Positions 17,480 to 26,608 of a DNA stretch of 64,000 bases are shown here, piece by piece. The notes beneath the pieces are model-generated. The model was given only the letters and a program-made list of their open reading frames with translations, made no database searches and had not been told where the DNA came from. Source of the DNA: Desulfobacterium sp. (GTDB lineage: Bacteria; Desulfobacterota; Desulfobacteria; Desulfobacterales; Desulfobacteraceae); contig JAQYWC010000005.1 of the NCBI GenBank assembly GCA_030145245.1, forward strand, positions 1-64,000, given 5' to 3'. Each line of letters starts with the position of its first letter. The stretch's first letter is position 1. A program made the translations under genes and the position numbers.

Positions 17480-18154
17480 ATGGACGTGACCATGACTCAA
17501 ATCAAAAGTCATAATCTCAGTGAACAGATTGCTCAACATATTGGCGAAAAGATTATTCAACTTGAGATCAGGCCCGGCGAAAGAATCCTTGAGGCAAAAA
17601 TAGCCGAAGAGCTGGGGGTCAGCAGGAGCCCTGTGCGGGAAGCATTTCGGATATTGGAACGCTACCGGCTGGTGGAACTCACGCCCAGGAAAGGGGTTAA
17701 GGCCACTGAAATTACGGAAGATTATATTGAGTGCCTCTACGACATTTTAAAAGTCAATTTTGGGTTGATGGCAAGCCTGGCAGTAAAAAGAGCCGGAGAT
17801 GACCAGCGAAAAAGGGTGAAAGAGGTGCTGCAGCAGATCGAAGCCCAGGCCCGAAAAGGAAATGTCCGGAAATATTACAGCGGCATATTTGAGTTCGCAG
17901 CCATTGGAATGGCAGCATCCCAAAACCCTCTCCTGGAAAAGATGCTGCTCGATTTGTGGCCGAGCATCAGACGGATACAATTTGCTTCCCTCAGCATCAG
18001 GGCAGAGAAATTAAAGGAAAACGGTGCCTATTTCAAAAAAATGATCCTCTACCTGGAGCAGGACAATCCGGGCATGACAGAGAAAACCGTAAGGGAATAT
18101 GCTGAAAACGAAAAACAATTCGCCATTAACATCATCAAACAAGGACTCATATGA
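17480..18154 (+). CDS. GntR-family regulator, FCD (FadR) subfamily
   Basis: 224 codons. N-terminal winged helix-turn-helix (residues ~10-75: IGEKIIQLEIRPGERILEAK, AEELGVSRSPVREAFRIL, LVELTPRKGV) followed by an all-helical FCD-like ligand domain (~80-220). The Asp/His metal ligands typical of many FCD domains are not obvious. It is the first gene of the downstream operon and overlaps the GMC oxidoreductase by 4 bp, so it probably controls that operon through the palindromes at 17402-17433. A second ATG at 17492 is a possible start. Confidence 0.85.
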   Translation: MDVTMTQIKSHNLSEQIAQHIGEKIIQLEIRPGERILEAKIAEELGVSRSPVREAFRILERYRLVELTPRKGVKATEITEDYIECLYDILKVNFGLMASLAVKRAGDDQRKRVKEVLQQIEAQARKGNVRKYYSGIFEFAAIGMAASQNPLLEKMLLDLWPSIRRIQFASLSIRAEKLKENGAYFKKMILYLEQDNPGMTEKTVREYAENEKQFAINIIKQGLI

Positions 18155-19446
18155 AGGCATTAAAAGATCAGGAATATGATGCAATCGTTGTGGGGACAGG
18201 TCCTGGTGGGGCCACAGTTGCCAAGGAGCTTGCCCAGGGGAACCGATCCGTTTTAATGCTCGAATGGGGCAATAATGAACCGGTCAATGGCACAAAGGCC
18301 CAGACCTTACGCAATTTCGGGACACCCGGTAAAAGCGTTCTTTTCACCAATGAGATGCTGACAATGGTTCGGGGGATCACAACCGGGGGAAGCTCTGTTT
18401 ACTACTATGGTACGGTCTTTTATCCACCGGTTGAGATGCTGAAAAGATATAATATCCGGATTGAGGATGAGATTGAAGAAGTAAACAATGAATTACCCAT
18501 AGCCCCCCTGTCCGACAGAATAATGGGGCCCATGGCGAAACGGATCATGAACAGTGCCCGGGAACTTGGGTATGATTGGCAACGAGCACCCAAGTTTATG
18601 TACCAGGACAACTGCCGGCCGGAATGCGAAAAATGCGGTTATGGTTGCCCCCATGGCGCAAAATGGACCGCCAGGCATTTTGTTGAACAGGCCCGGAAGA
18701 ATGGTGCCCGCCTGATCAATGGCGCAAAAGTGACAACGGTTTTAACTGAAAACGGGAAAGCACAGGGTGTTATGTTCAGGCAGGGTCACGCCACCCATCG
18801 GGCGTTTGCCAAACAGGTGGTTTTAGCGGCCGGTGGGATTGGTTCTCCGCTCATTTTAAGGGCATCGGGTTACCCCACTGCCGGACGGGATCTCTTTTAT
18901 GATCCGTTGATCGCAGTCATGGGCACGGTATCAGATATTAAAGGAGGCAGGGAGATCCCAATGGCGTCCTGTGTCCACATGGAAGATGAGGGGTATGTCA
19001 TGTCAGATATGACACTCCCCCCAACCGTATATGGGGTTCTGACCGCCCAGGCGGGCCGGATCAATCAATTACTCAACCATCCCAAAACGTTAACCATCAT
19101 GGTAAAAGCAAAAGACAGTTTAGGCGGGCATTTGTCCAAATCAGGCGGGGTGCGCAAGCTTCTCTCCGATTCGGACAAGCAGAAGCTGACAAGGGGATAT
19201 AAAAGAGCCAGGCAGATTCTCAGAAATGCCGGGGCCGGGAATATCTTTAGAAGCCATTTCCTGGCTGCCCATCCGGGGGGTACTGTGAAAATCAACGAGC
19301 TGGTCAATTCAAATCTTGAAACAGAGATTGAAAATCTTTTTGTGTGCGATTGCTCCGTTATTCCCGAAGCCTGGGGCTTGCCGCCGACATTTACCCTTTT
19401 GTGCCTGGGCAAGCGGCTTGCAAAACATATGAACAAATCATCTTAA
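18151..19446 (+). CDS. GMC-type FAD-dependent oxidoreductase
   Basis: 431 codons. FAD-binding Rossmann motif at residues 8-32 (YDAIVVGTGPGGATVAKEL), then GITTGGSSVYYYGTV, and a C-terminal GMC motif (HPGGTVKINELVNSNLETEI, CDCSVIPEAWGLPPTFTLLCLGKRLA). A four-Cys stretch (CRPECEKCGYGCPHGAKW, ~155-172) recalls the Cys cluster of long-chain alcohol oxidases and may bind metal or Fe-S. GMC enzymes oxidise alcohols or reduce related groups. Its place in an operon with dehydratase/BCR-type subunits suggests it prepares or accepts the substrate of those, but the substrate is unknown. ATGA overlap with the regulator; AAGGA precedes the start. Confidence 0.82.
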   Translation: MKALKDQEYDAIVVGTGPGGATVAKELAQGNRSVLMLEWGNNEPVNGTKAQTLRNFGTPGKSVLFTNEMLTMVRGITTGGSSVYYYGTVFYPPVEMLKRYNIRIEDEIEEVNNELPIAPLSDRIMGPMAKRIMNSARELGYDWQRAPKFMYQDNCRPECEKCGYGCPHGAKWTARHFVEQARKNGARLINGAKVTTVLTENGKAQGVMFRQGHATHRAFAKQVVLAAGGIGSPLILRASGYPTAGRDLFYDPLIAVMGTVSDIKGGREIPMASCVHMEDEGYVMSDMTLPPTVYGVLTAQAGRINQLLNHPKTLTIMVKAKDSLGGHLSKSGGVRKLLSDSDKQKLTRGYKRARQILRNAGAGNIFRSHFLAAHPGGTVKINELVNSNLETEIENLFVCDCSVIPEAWGLPPTFTLLCLGKRLAKHMNKSS

Positions 19447-19470
19447 AAATTAATACAGGAGATTTTTCCA

Positions 19471-20913
19471 ATGTCTGGCCTGCAATTTAAAAATGCGTCT
19501 TTTGCTGTTTTTGCCGCCGAAATCATGAAAACACGGGAAGCCAGAACCATTCTGGATTCCACGGTTTCAGATTTTTTTGGCAAATGGGATGGAAACGGTG
19601 ACCTCAAATCCCAATTTGCAAAGCATGCAAAACGGATCATTCAAAGACGGCTGACCCAATCGGAGGACAGACATAATAACCAGGAACTGATGGATCTTTT
19701 ACAACATCCTGAGGTAATGGAATACATAGGGAAAAAGCTGCCGGTATCAATGAACAGCCTGGTGGAAATTGTCCACCTGATGGCTGTTTCACTTGAGAAC
19801 TATCCTGAAGAGAAACAGCAGGAGTTTTTAAATGAAATATTTGCTTCAATCAATGCGGATAAGATCGCCGGAATACTGACCTCCCTGGCAGGAACAATTG
19901 ACACGATTCATAAGAACAATCCAACGATTATCGCAGATAACCTGGTTTCTATCCTGAGACAATTTTTAGAAAATATTGATCTGGGAGAGATAAAAAATCT
20001 GTCTGAGAATTCCAAAACCGATCTGAGAGCCCTTATTACCAGGGTCAACGATCTTTTATTCGAGTTTCCGGCAAAGCTGATCCTGATTCTCTCTTTTATT
20101 CCCGGAATATCAAATACCCTGCTGTTTTTTCTTGAGGATCTGGTCAAAAGATTCAACGCCCTGCCCGCGGATATCTTAACAGATTTGCTGATTTCTTTTT
20201 TTAAAGAGGTGGATGAAAAAACGGTGGGCAGGCTTTTAAACAACCTGGCCGAGTTGATACGGCAGGTTCATACCGGAAGCGCTTTGATCGGTGATCCGGG
20301 GTCTCCCAGGTTCTCAACCGAGTTTGCCCGTAAAACCGGGACGATCTTAAAAGAGATGGACCCTGAACTGCTTTTCAAAGCCGGCAATGCCCTGATTGAT
20401 GGGAAAGAGGCGTTGTTGAAATCACTGTATGATGCGGCCTGGGAAGATCCTGATTTTCCGGAACTTGCACTTAAACAGATGATGGCCACCAAAAACTCAA
20501 AAATCCGGGTGATACAGCAGAAAATTGAGCTGTTGGACGAACTCGGTGAAGAAAAGGCCGGTGCGGCAATCGCAGCCGCCGCTTCAGAATGGAATGCCGA
20601 CGGGTTTGCCGAATTAATTAATTCAGCCTGCAGCATGGCCAACCGGCTCCATCAATCTTCTCCGGATCTTTTAAATGGCTTTGTTACTGAATTTGTAGAT
20701 GCACTTGACCTGTATGAAATTGAGGAAAGCGTGACCTGGATCTCCCGTGATCTCACCGGGACGTTTAAACCGGTAATACAAACCGTGTTGCCCATTGTAG
20801 TCAAAGATCTGGTCGAATGCCTTGCATCGGGAAACAACGGCAATGAAGAACAGATCACCGCCATGCGGACAACCCTGCGCCGTTTTATAATGGATGAGGA
20901 AATTTACCCATGA
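19471..20913 (+). CDS. Conserved-looking all-helical protein of unknown function
   Basis: 480 codons, AGGAGA before the ATG, 4-bp overlap with the next gene. Almost wholly alpha-helical, with recurring segments of leucine-rich helices (NLAELIRQVHTGS, FVTEFVDALDLYEIEE, NLVSILRQFLENIDLGEI) suggestive of helical repeats. No Cys clusters, signal peptide or clear membrane segments. I do not recognise a family. Sitting between the GMC oxidoreductase and the dehydratase-type subunits in a run of overlapping genes, it is probably a dedicated partner, scaffold or inhibitor of that system. Confidence 0.75.
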   Translation: MSGLQFKNASFAVFAAEIMKTREARTILDSTVSDFFGKWDGNGDLKSQFAKHAKRIIQRRLTQSEDRHNNQELMDLLQHPEVMEYIGKKLPVSMNSLVEIVHLMAVSLENYPEEKQQEFLNEIFASINADKIAGILTSLAGTIDTIHKNNPTIIADNLVSILRQFLENIDLGEIKNLSENSKTDLRALITRVNDLLFEFPAKLILILSFIPGISNTLLFFLEDLVKRFNALPADILTDLLISFFKEVDEKTVGRLLNNLAELIRQVHTGSALIGDPGSPRFSTEFARKTGTILKEMDPELLFKAGNALIDGKEALLKSLYDAAWEDPDFPELALKQMMATKNSKIRVIQQKIELLDELGEEKAGAAIAAAASEWNADGFAELINSACSMANRLHQSSPDLLNGFVTEFVDALDLYEIEESVTWISRDLTGTFKPVIQTVLPIVVKDLVECLASGNNGNEEQITAMRTTLRRFIMDEEIYP

Positions 20914-22064
20914 AAAATGTCTTTCAAGAGGCCGCCACCACCCTTGACATTCCCAGCGTTCAGGAATGGAAAAAAAAGGACAGGAAGGTTGTCGGATATA
21001 CCTGCTCATTCATGCCGGTTGAACCCTTTTACGCCGCAGGTATCCTTCCCCTGCGGCTCCGGGGGATAAATGCCACAAGCATGGAAATAGCAGATTCATA
21101 TTATGGCCCTTTTGTCTGCAGTTTTCCCAAAGCCCTGCTCCAGGTTGCCGGCACCGGGAAATATGGGTTCCTGGATGGAGTGGTCCTGTCAAACGGATGC
21201 GATACCCTGCGCAGGCTTGACGATTGCTGGCGGAAAATGGGCCAGGATATAAAAGGCTCTCTTCCCCCCTGGTTTCATTATCTTGATGTGCCCCATAAAC
21301 CCGACGGCCATGCCTTTGACTGGTATGTCAATCAGATCAAAAAAATGATGGCAGCCATTGAAAAACAGTTTGATGTAACCATTACCCAAGAGAAACTTTA
21401 CCACGCCATAAAGGAGCAGAACCGGGTACGCAGCCTGCTTTGGGAACTTGAGAAGCTGCGGCGAAAAGATGAGCTAAAAGTCACCGGATCGGAAGCCTAC
21501 ACCGCCATCATCGCCGGAACGGTCATGCCAAGGGATATTTATGCCGGCCACCTGTCTGATTTAATAGAAGATATTCAAAACAGAACGGTTGATGTTGCAG
21601 CCAACCGGAAAAGACTATTTCTGAGTGGCAGTGTGTGCGATGATTTTGATCTTATCCATCTGATAGAGCAATCAAATGCTATTGTTGCGGGCGAAAACCT
21701 CTGTTTCGGTGTCCGCAATGATGAAGACATTGTCAGTGAAACAGGAGACCCTGTTGCCGCCCTTGCAGCGAAGTATTTATCCGGTTCGGTCTGCCCCCGG
21801 ATGATGGGCTGGTACCAGGCAAGATCGGCCAGGCTCATGAACAGAATAAAAAATATCAATGTTGACGGCGTTATTTTGCAGAATATCCGGTTCTGCGATC
21901 TTCATGGTTCTGAAAACGGCCTTTTTGAACGTGATCTTGAGAAGAACAGGCTTCCGTCTTTACGAATCGAAAGGGAGTATGGTCCTTTGACTGAGAGCGG
22001 CAGACTGAGAATGAGGGTGGATGCCTTTATTGAACAGCTCTCATCAGGCAATCAAACAAGATAA
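20910..22064 (+). CDS. 2-hydroxyacyl-CoA dehydratase / benzoyl-CoA reductase-type Fe-S subunit (HgdB/BcrC family)
   Basis: 384 codons. The family's three cluster-binding cysteines are present in usual context: GYTCSFMPVEP (~residue 32), SNGCDTLRRL (~96) and QNIRFCDLHGSEN (~330). The enzymes carry [4Fe-4S] or double-cubane clusters and use ATP-driven low-potential electrons for dehydration of 2-hydroxyacyl-CoA, ring reduction, or reduction of small molecules. Its partner subunit follows 9 bp downstream, then two activases. No acyl-CoA ligase, transferase or beta-oxidation gene is nearby, so a CoA substrate is not shown. Confidence 0.85.
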   Translation: MKNVFQEAATTLDIPSVQEWKKKDRKVVGYTCSFMPVEPFYAAGILPLRLRGINATSMEIADSYYGPFVCSFPKALLQVAGTGKYGFLDGVVLSNGCDTLRRLDDCWRKMGQDIKGSLPPWFHYLDVPHKPDGHAFDWYVNQIKKMMAAIEKQFDVTITQEKLYHAIKEQNRVRSLLWELEKLRRKDELKVTGSEAYTAIIAGTVMPRDIYAGHLSDLIEDIQNRTVDVAANRKRLFLSGSVCDDFDLIHLIEQSNAIVAGENLCFGVRNDEDIVSETGDPVAALAAKYLSGSVCPRMMGWYQARSARLMNRIKNINVDGVILQNIRFCDLHGSENGLFERDLEKNRLPSLRIEREYGPLTESGRLRMRVDAFIEQLSSGNQTR

Positions 22065-22073
22065 AGGTGGCCC

Positions 22074-23477
22074 ATGAGACCTGAACTGAAAGAGTACAAC
22101 CTGGACTGGCTTTTTGCTTCAACCTTTAATGTCTCAAAACATCTGTGCAACGCGACCCCCAAAGAGCTCAAATCCATGTTCAAGTATATACCCTACGTAA
22201 GAGGGCTGTTGGAGCCTTTACTCGCCACGGGTAAGCCTGCCATGACATTCCTTGATTTCTTTGGGGATTACTACACCGAAATCACCAATGCCAAGAAAAA
22301 TGGTAAAAAGGTGGTCATGACCACCTTCTGCTTTGATCCTTCCATTTTTTATGCCGTTGACAATGTGGTTCCCGTGACATTGGAGATCGGCACGGCCCTG
22401 ACATCCATGCTCTGGAAACGGGGATCAACCGATTTCATGGATTATTGCACTGAGATCGGGTTTTCGGAAACAGGGTGTTCCTCCCAAAGGGGGGCCATGG
22501 GCGCCTATCTTGCAGGCCTTGGTGCCGACATTGACCTGGTTGCCCTGAACATGGGCGGGGTGTGCGACACCAATTCCAACGCCTATGCTTTTGCGGCTCA
22601 ATATCTTAATGTTCCCTATTACGGGCTTGACTATCCTGCCAACCTCACGTCTGAAGATGTGCAGGAATACCATCATAAAGATTACAGGGCCCTGATCCGG
22701 TTTCTTGAAGAAAATACCGGGTGCAAGTTTGATATTGACCGGCTCAGGGAAGTTCTGGAGGAAAAGAGGAAACAGGATGATCTGATGAATGAGCTGGAGG
22801 AGATGCAGCGCCTTGTGCCCAACCCGGTTCCCGGGATTTATCATATCATGATCTACGCCGGCCGGTTCATCTTTTCCGGCAAAAAGAAATATACAAGGAT
22901 GCTGGGGGAGATGGTTGAGATTGTTCGCAAGAATGCTGAAGAGGGGCGTTCAGGACTGAAAAAAGGGATTGAGAAAAACAGAACCTTTCTTCTCTATATT
23001 GATAACTATGCCCTTGGCATATCAATGGTTGAGTGGTTTGAGAAAAAGGGGATATCCCATATGGGCAGTATTTTATCACGGACATTCACGGAGACCGCCC
23101 CCTATACCACAGGGATTCCCGGAACAACCTATCGCATCGATACCACCACCCTGGACACCATGATCGACACCATGGCGGATATCAATGCAAGAATGCCCAT
23201 GACCCGGACCATAAGAGGCCCCTACGATGCGCCGAACATGTGGCTGGAGGACAGCATCTCCCTTGCAAAAATATATAATGCGGACTGCTGTATTTACAAC
23301 GGGACTCCGGGGTGCAGGAACACATGGTCGAACATCAAACTGCTGACACGGGATCTTGAAGCCTTAGGGTTTCCCACCCATATTGCCTATGCAGACAGCT
23401 TTGACAGCCGGGTGGAGGCATGGGAAACAACTGAGACCCGGCTGGATGAATTTTATAAGATCAGGGGGTTGCTATGA
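22074..23477 (+). CDS. 2-hydroxyacyl-CoA dehydratase / benzoyl-CoA reductase-type Fe-S subunit (second subunit)
   Basis: 467 codons, AAAGGTGG ahead of the ATG. Three candidate cluster cysteines: TTFCFDPSIFYAVDN, SETGCSSQRGAMGAYLAGL and GTPGCRNTWSNIKLL. Larger than the first subunit, as in HgdA/BcrB versus HgdB/BcrC pairs. Together they would form the catalytic heterodimer, each with a low-potential cluster, in the cytoplasm. The end overlaps the first activase by 4 bp. Confidence 0.85.
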   Translation: MRPELKEYNLDWLFASTFNVSKHLCNATPKELKSMFKYIPYVRGLLEPLLATGKPAMTFLDFFGDYYTEITNAKKNGKKVVMTTFCFDPSIFYAVDNVVPVTLEIGTALTSMLWKRGSTDFMDYCTEIGFSETGCSSQRGAMGAYLAGLGADIDLVALNMGGVCDTNSNAYAFAAQYLNVPYYGLDYPANLTSEDVQEYHHKDYRALIRFLEENTGCKFDIDRLREVLEEKRKQDDLMNELEEMQRLVPNPVPGIYHIMIYAGRFIFSGKKKYTRMLGEMVEIVRKNAEEGRSGLKKGIEKNRTFLLYIDNYALGISMVEWFEKKGISHMGSILSRTFTETAPYTTGIPGTTYRIDTTTLDTMIDTMADINARMPMTRTIRGPYDAPNMWLEDSISLAKIYNADCCIYNGTPGCRNTWSNIKLLTRDLEALGFPTHIAYADSFDSRVEAWETTETRLDEFYKIRGLL

Positions 23478-24289
23478 GTATTGTTGCGGGATGCGATGTG
23501 GGGTCCCTCACCACCAAGGCCGTCATTATCAAAAACAAACGAGTCATGGATTCCGCGATTATCCGGTCCGGTCCGAAACCGGCGGAATCAGCTGCCAAAG
23601 TAATGGAAAAACTCTTTGATCAAACCGGAATATCCCAAAAGGAGATTGCCTGTTGCGTGGGCACCGGTTACGGCCGCGGGAAAATCCCGTTCATTGACCA
23701 TGCCGTCTCTGAGATCTCATGCCACGGCAAGGGGGCCCAATGGCTTGTTCCCACCGCCAGGACAATCATCGATATCGGGGGGCAGGATTGCAAGGTGATT
23801 AAACTTGATAAACAAGGCAACCTGTTAAAGTTTGTCACCAATGATAAATGTGCTTCCGGTACGGGCCGGTTTCTGGATGTCATGGCCAAGGTTATGAACA
23901 TGGAGGTTTCAGACCTCGGCAGATTATCGGCAAAATCAAGCGCCCCTGTCATCTTTGCCTCGGTCTGCACGGTCTGGGCCCAGGCCGACGTAATAAAGCA
24001 TATCAACTCCAGGCGTCCGGCGGAGGATATCTGTGCGGGCATCAATACCGCCATGGCCAACAGGGTTTCCATGCTGGCAAATACCTTAAAGATCGAAAAC
24101 GATCTCTGCATCACCGGTGGTGTGGCTAAAAATGACGGCGTGGTCAAGGCGTTGGCCAAAATTCTGGGCTGCAGAATTAAGCGCATCAAAAGAACAGATC
24201 CGCAACTGACCGGCGCTGTGGGCGCGGCCCTCTTTGCCCAGGAAAGGCAACAGGCTCTTTTTAATAATCCAAACCGGAGATACCTATGA
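23474..24289 (+). CDS. ATP-dependent CoA-enzyme activase (archerase, BadF/BadG/HgdC family), first copy
   Basis: 271 codons. ASKHA-fold ATPase: GCDVGSLTTKAVII (phosphate 1), GTGYGRGKIPF, IDIGGQDCKVIKLD (phosphate 2), ITGGVAKNDGVVKAL (adenosine). The two cysteines that hold the dimer-bridging [4Fe-4S] cluster are in NDKCASGTGRFLDVM and ASVCTVWAQADVI. It injects low-potential electrons into the dehydratase-type subunits at the cost of ATP. Overlaps both neighbours by 4 bp. A second, different activase follows; HgdC-type systems use one homodimer, so two copies suggest a heterodimer as in BadFG/BcrAD or two client proteins. Confidence 0.9.
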   Translation: MSIVAGCDVGSLTTKAVIIKNKRVMDSAIIRSGPKPAESAAKVMEKLFDQTGISQKEIACCVGTGYGRGKIPFIDHAVSEISCHGKGAQWLVPTARTIIDIGGQDCKVIKLDKQGNLLKFVTNDKCASGTGRFLDVMAKVMNMEVSDLGRLSAKSSAPVIFASVCTVWAQADVIKHINSRRPAEDICAGINTAMANRVSMLANTLKIENDLCITGGVAKNDGVVKALAKILGCRIKRIKRTDPQLTGAVGAALFAQERQQALFNNPNRRYL

Positions 24290-25062
24290 TAACAGCAGGC
24301 TGTGATGTGGGTTCCAGAACCGCAAAAGCTGTGATCCTTGAAAATAACAAAATACTGGCAAGTGCCGTGATCCCGGCAAAACTGGATCCCGTCCAATCCG
24401 CAGAAAGTGTGATCAAGATCGTACTTGAGCAGACGGATCTTTCCTTAAATAAGATAAAAAAAATAACAGGGACCGGATACGGCCAGCAGGAGATCCCCTT
24501 TGCCCACACGTGTGAATCCGAAATCGTCTGCCATGCCATGGGCGCATCCTGGAACATCCCCTCCGCCAGAATGATTGTCGATATCGGCGGCCAGGATTCA
24601 AAGGCAATCAAGATCGACAACACCGGCAGGGTCGTCCGCTATTCCTATAACGACAAGTGTGCCGCCGGCACAGGCCGGTTCCTTGAAATCATGGCAGATG
24701 CATTAAATGTTGAGCTGGATGAGATGGGCGAATGCGGCAAGTCCTACACAGAGGAGATCAGCATATCCAATCAGTGTGTGATCTTTGCTGAGACCGAAGT
24801 TGTTTCACTGATAAATGAGGGAAAGGAGGTGGCTGATATTTTAAATGCACTCCACTGCTCCTTAGGGAAACGGGTGGCCTCCCAGGCAAGAAGCCTGATC
24901 ATAGAAGAAGATGTGATCATGACAGGCGGTGTCGCCAAAAACATTGGTGTATTTGATGCCTTGTCCCAGGGACTGGGGGTCCAGGTAAAACCCCTTCAGG
25001 GCATTGACCCTCAAATTAACGGCGCCCTGGGTGCCGCGCTGATTGCGGCAAGTTCCCTATGA
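24286..25062 (+). CDS. ATP-dependent CoA-enzyme activase (archerase), second copy
   Basis: 258 codons. Same architecture as the preceding gene: GCDVGSRTAKAVILE, GTGYGQQEIPFAHT, VDIGGQDSKAIKID, NDKCAAGTGRFLEIM and NQCVIFAETEVVSLI (cluster cysteines), MTGGVAKNIGVFDAL. Sequence has clearly diverged from copy one, so this is an old paralogue and not a recent tandem duplication. Overlaps by 4 bp on both sides. Confidence 0.9.
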   Translation: MITAGCDVGSRTAKAVILENNKILASAVIPAKLDPVQSAESVIKIVLEQTDLSLNKIKKITGTGYGQQEIPFAHTCESEIVCHAMGASWNIPSARMIVDIGGQDSKAIKIDNTGRVVRYSYNDKCAAGTGRFLEIMADALNVELDEMGECGKSYTEEISISNQCVIFAETEVVSLINEGKEVADILNALHCSLGKRVASQARSLIIEEDVIMTGGVAKNIGVFDALSQGLGVQVKPLQGIDPQINGALGAALIAASSL

Positions 25063-25793
25063 AAATCTTCAATCAAATCATTGATGAGATAGCGACCTAT
25101 AAACACCATAAACAAAAGAGTACTTTATACCGGGAGTTTCAGGCAAACGCCGCCAGTACCTGGCCTGAAGCCGGGAAAAGAGATATCATCCTCATGCCTG
25201 ACCTTGCAGTGGAGTTAGGCAGCCCTGGAACCGCTTCCGTCTCATTTATGGTATGGACCGGGGATGGGACCCGCATCAATGATCAAAAGGTCACCCTCCT
25301 GGGACCGGACCTTACTGAAACGTCGGAAAAACAGATCCCTTTTGGCAAAATTGTCATGGCAGAAGTTGAAGGGTTTGATGAAAACAACGCTTTTGACCGG
25401 AACAGGGAGATATACCTGAAAAAATTTGACCTGTCTTTAAAAGGGTATATGCTGAGATCCGCGTCCCACTACATGGCGGAATGGAACCGGATCAGTAAAG
25501 CTGCGATCCAAAACGACTTTTCATTCAACCACCTGGGCAGCGCTCTGATCAGCGAGTACAAGAAAATCGATTATGTGAAATCGGTTGAGGTGATTTTTGT
25601 CACATCATCGGACGATGATGTAAACGAACTGTATAATATGGGAAAACGGTCCGCCCGCATGATCAGCGCCATGTCCAAAATGGTGAATGAGATGAGTTAT
25701 GACTGTTCAGCCTGTGATTATCAGGACCTGTGCCAGGAAGCCCTTGAACTACGCAAGTTAAGAACCCAATTGATGAAAAAGAACAGGAATTGA
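25059..25793 (+). CDS. Stand-alone acetyl-CoA-synthase-like (AcsB/CdhC N-terminal/middle region) protein
   Basis: 244 codons. I compare it by eye with the non-catalytic part of CO dehydrogenase/acetyl-CoA synthase beta subunits. KRDIILMPDLAVELGSPGTASVSF and VTLLGPDL resemble the family opening. FNHLGSALISEYKKIDYVKSVEVIF and the Cys tail YDCSACDYQDLC resemble the segment leading to the TFYSCTLCQSF region. The C-terminal A-cluster (Ni-Fe-S) domain is absent, so it cannot make acetyl-CoA alone. Placed between two archerases and a CooC-like ATPase, it may bind Fe-S, Ni or an activase. The match is from memory and needs a profile search. Confidence 0.6.
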   Translation: MKIFNQIIDEIATYKHHKQKSTLYREFQANAASTWPEAGKRDIILMPDLAVELGSPGTASVSFMVWTGDGTRINDQKVTLLGPDLTETSEKQIPFGKIVMAEVEGFDENNAFDRNREIYLKKFDLSLKGYMLRSASHYMAEWNRISKAAIQNDFSFNHLGSALISEYKKIDYVKSVEVIFVTSSDDDVNELYNMGKRSARMISAMSKMVNEMSYDCSACDYQDLCQEALELRKLRTQLMKKNRN

Positions 25794-25798
25794 TCCAT

Positions 25799-26563
25799 AT
25801 GCAGGAGAAACCGGTAATCATAGCGGTATGCGGCAAGGGAGGGGTCGGGAAAACCAGCATCAGCGCCCTTATGGTCAGGATGCTGTCCGAAGATCCTTCC
25901 AGAAAAATCCTGGCAATAGATGCTGATCCGGCAGTGGGGCTCTCCTTTCCCCTTGGCATTACGGTTAAAAAAACGGTTGATGATATCAGGAACGATCTAA
26001 TCAGGCGTCTTAAAAACGGTGAGGAATCAAACAAGGACGAGCTGATCAAATCCCTTGATTACGAGCTTTTCAGCGCCCTTGAAGAGAGGGAGAATCTCGC
26101 GTTCCTGGCCATCGGCAGACCCGAAGGCGATGGATGCTATTGCCAGGTCAACGCTCTTTTAAAGGATATCATCAGGGGGATTGCAGGCAATTTCGATTAT
26201 GTGATCATTGATGGGGAAGCAGGCGTTGAGCAGATCAGCCGGAGGGTCATGGAGATGGTGACCCATCTTCTGCTTGTCTCTGATGCCTCGTTAAAGGGGC
26301 GCACAATAGTTGAAACCATTAAACAGGTTGCCCGGGAAAAATGCGCCATCAATAGATCTGGCTTGATATTCAACAAAATGCGAAATCAGGAAGAGATTGA
26401 TGCGGTCCAAGCCAAAACCAAGCTTTTTACCTGTGGCGCAATCCTTGAGAATGATATGATCCGCAATTTCGATCGTGAAGGCCGAAGCTTTTTCGACCTT
26501 CACGACAACGACACCATCACCCAACTGAATACTGCAATAAAAACATTGCTTTCATCTGCTTAA
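25799..26563 (+). CDS. CooC/AcsF-like MinD-family ATPase
   Basis: 254 aa from the ATG at 25799; a TTG at 25790 is an alternative. Deviant Walker A GKGGVGKTSISALMV, then LAIDADPAVGLSFPLGI, and the DGEAGVEQISRR switch as in CooC (accessory ATPase for Ni insertion into carbon monoxide dehydrogenase or acetyl-CoA synthase). No CODH gene occurs in the window. Presence next to an AcsB-like domain supports a metallocentre maturation role for this operon. Last gene of the overlapping run; the convergent gene ends 45 bp away. Confidence 0.82.
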   Translation: MQEKPVIIAVCGKGGVGKTSISALMVRMLSEDPSRKILAIDADPAVGLSFPLGITVKKTVDDIRNDLIRRLKNGEESNKDELIKSLDYELFSALEERENLAFLAIGRPEGDGCYCQVNALLKDIIRGIAGNFDYVIIDGEAGVEQISRRVMEMVTHLLLVSDASLKGRTIVETIKQVAREKCAINRSGLIFNKMRNQEEIDAVQAKTKLFTCGAILENDMIRNFDREGRSFFDLHDNDTITQLNTAIKTLLSSA

Positions 26564-26608
26564 ACACGGCTCCATGTCATAGATTGTCACAAGTTTCCAC
26601 CACAAAGA

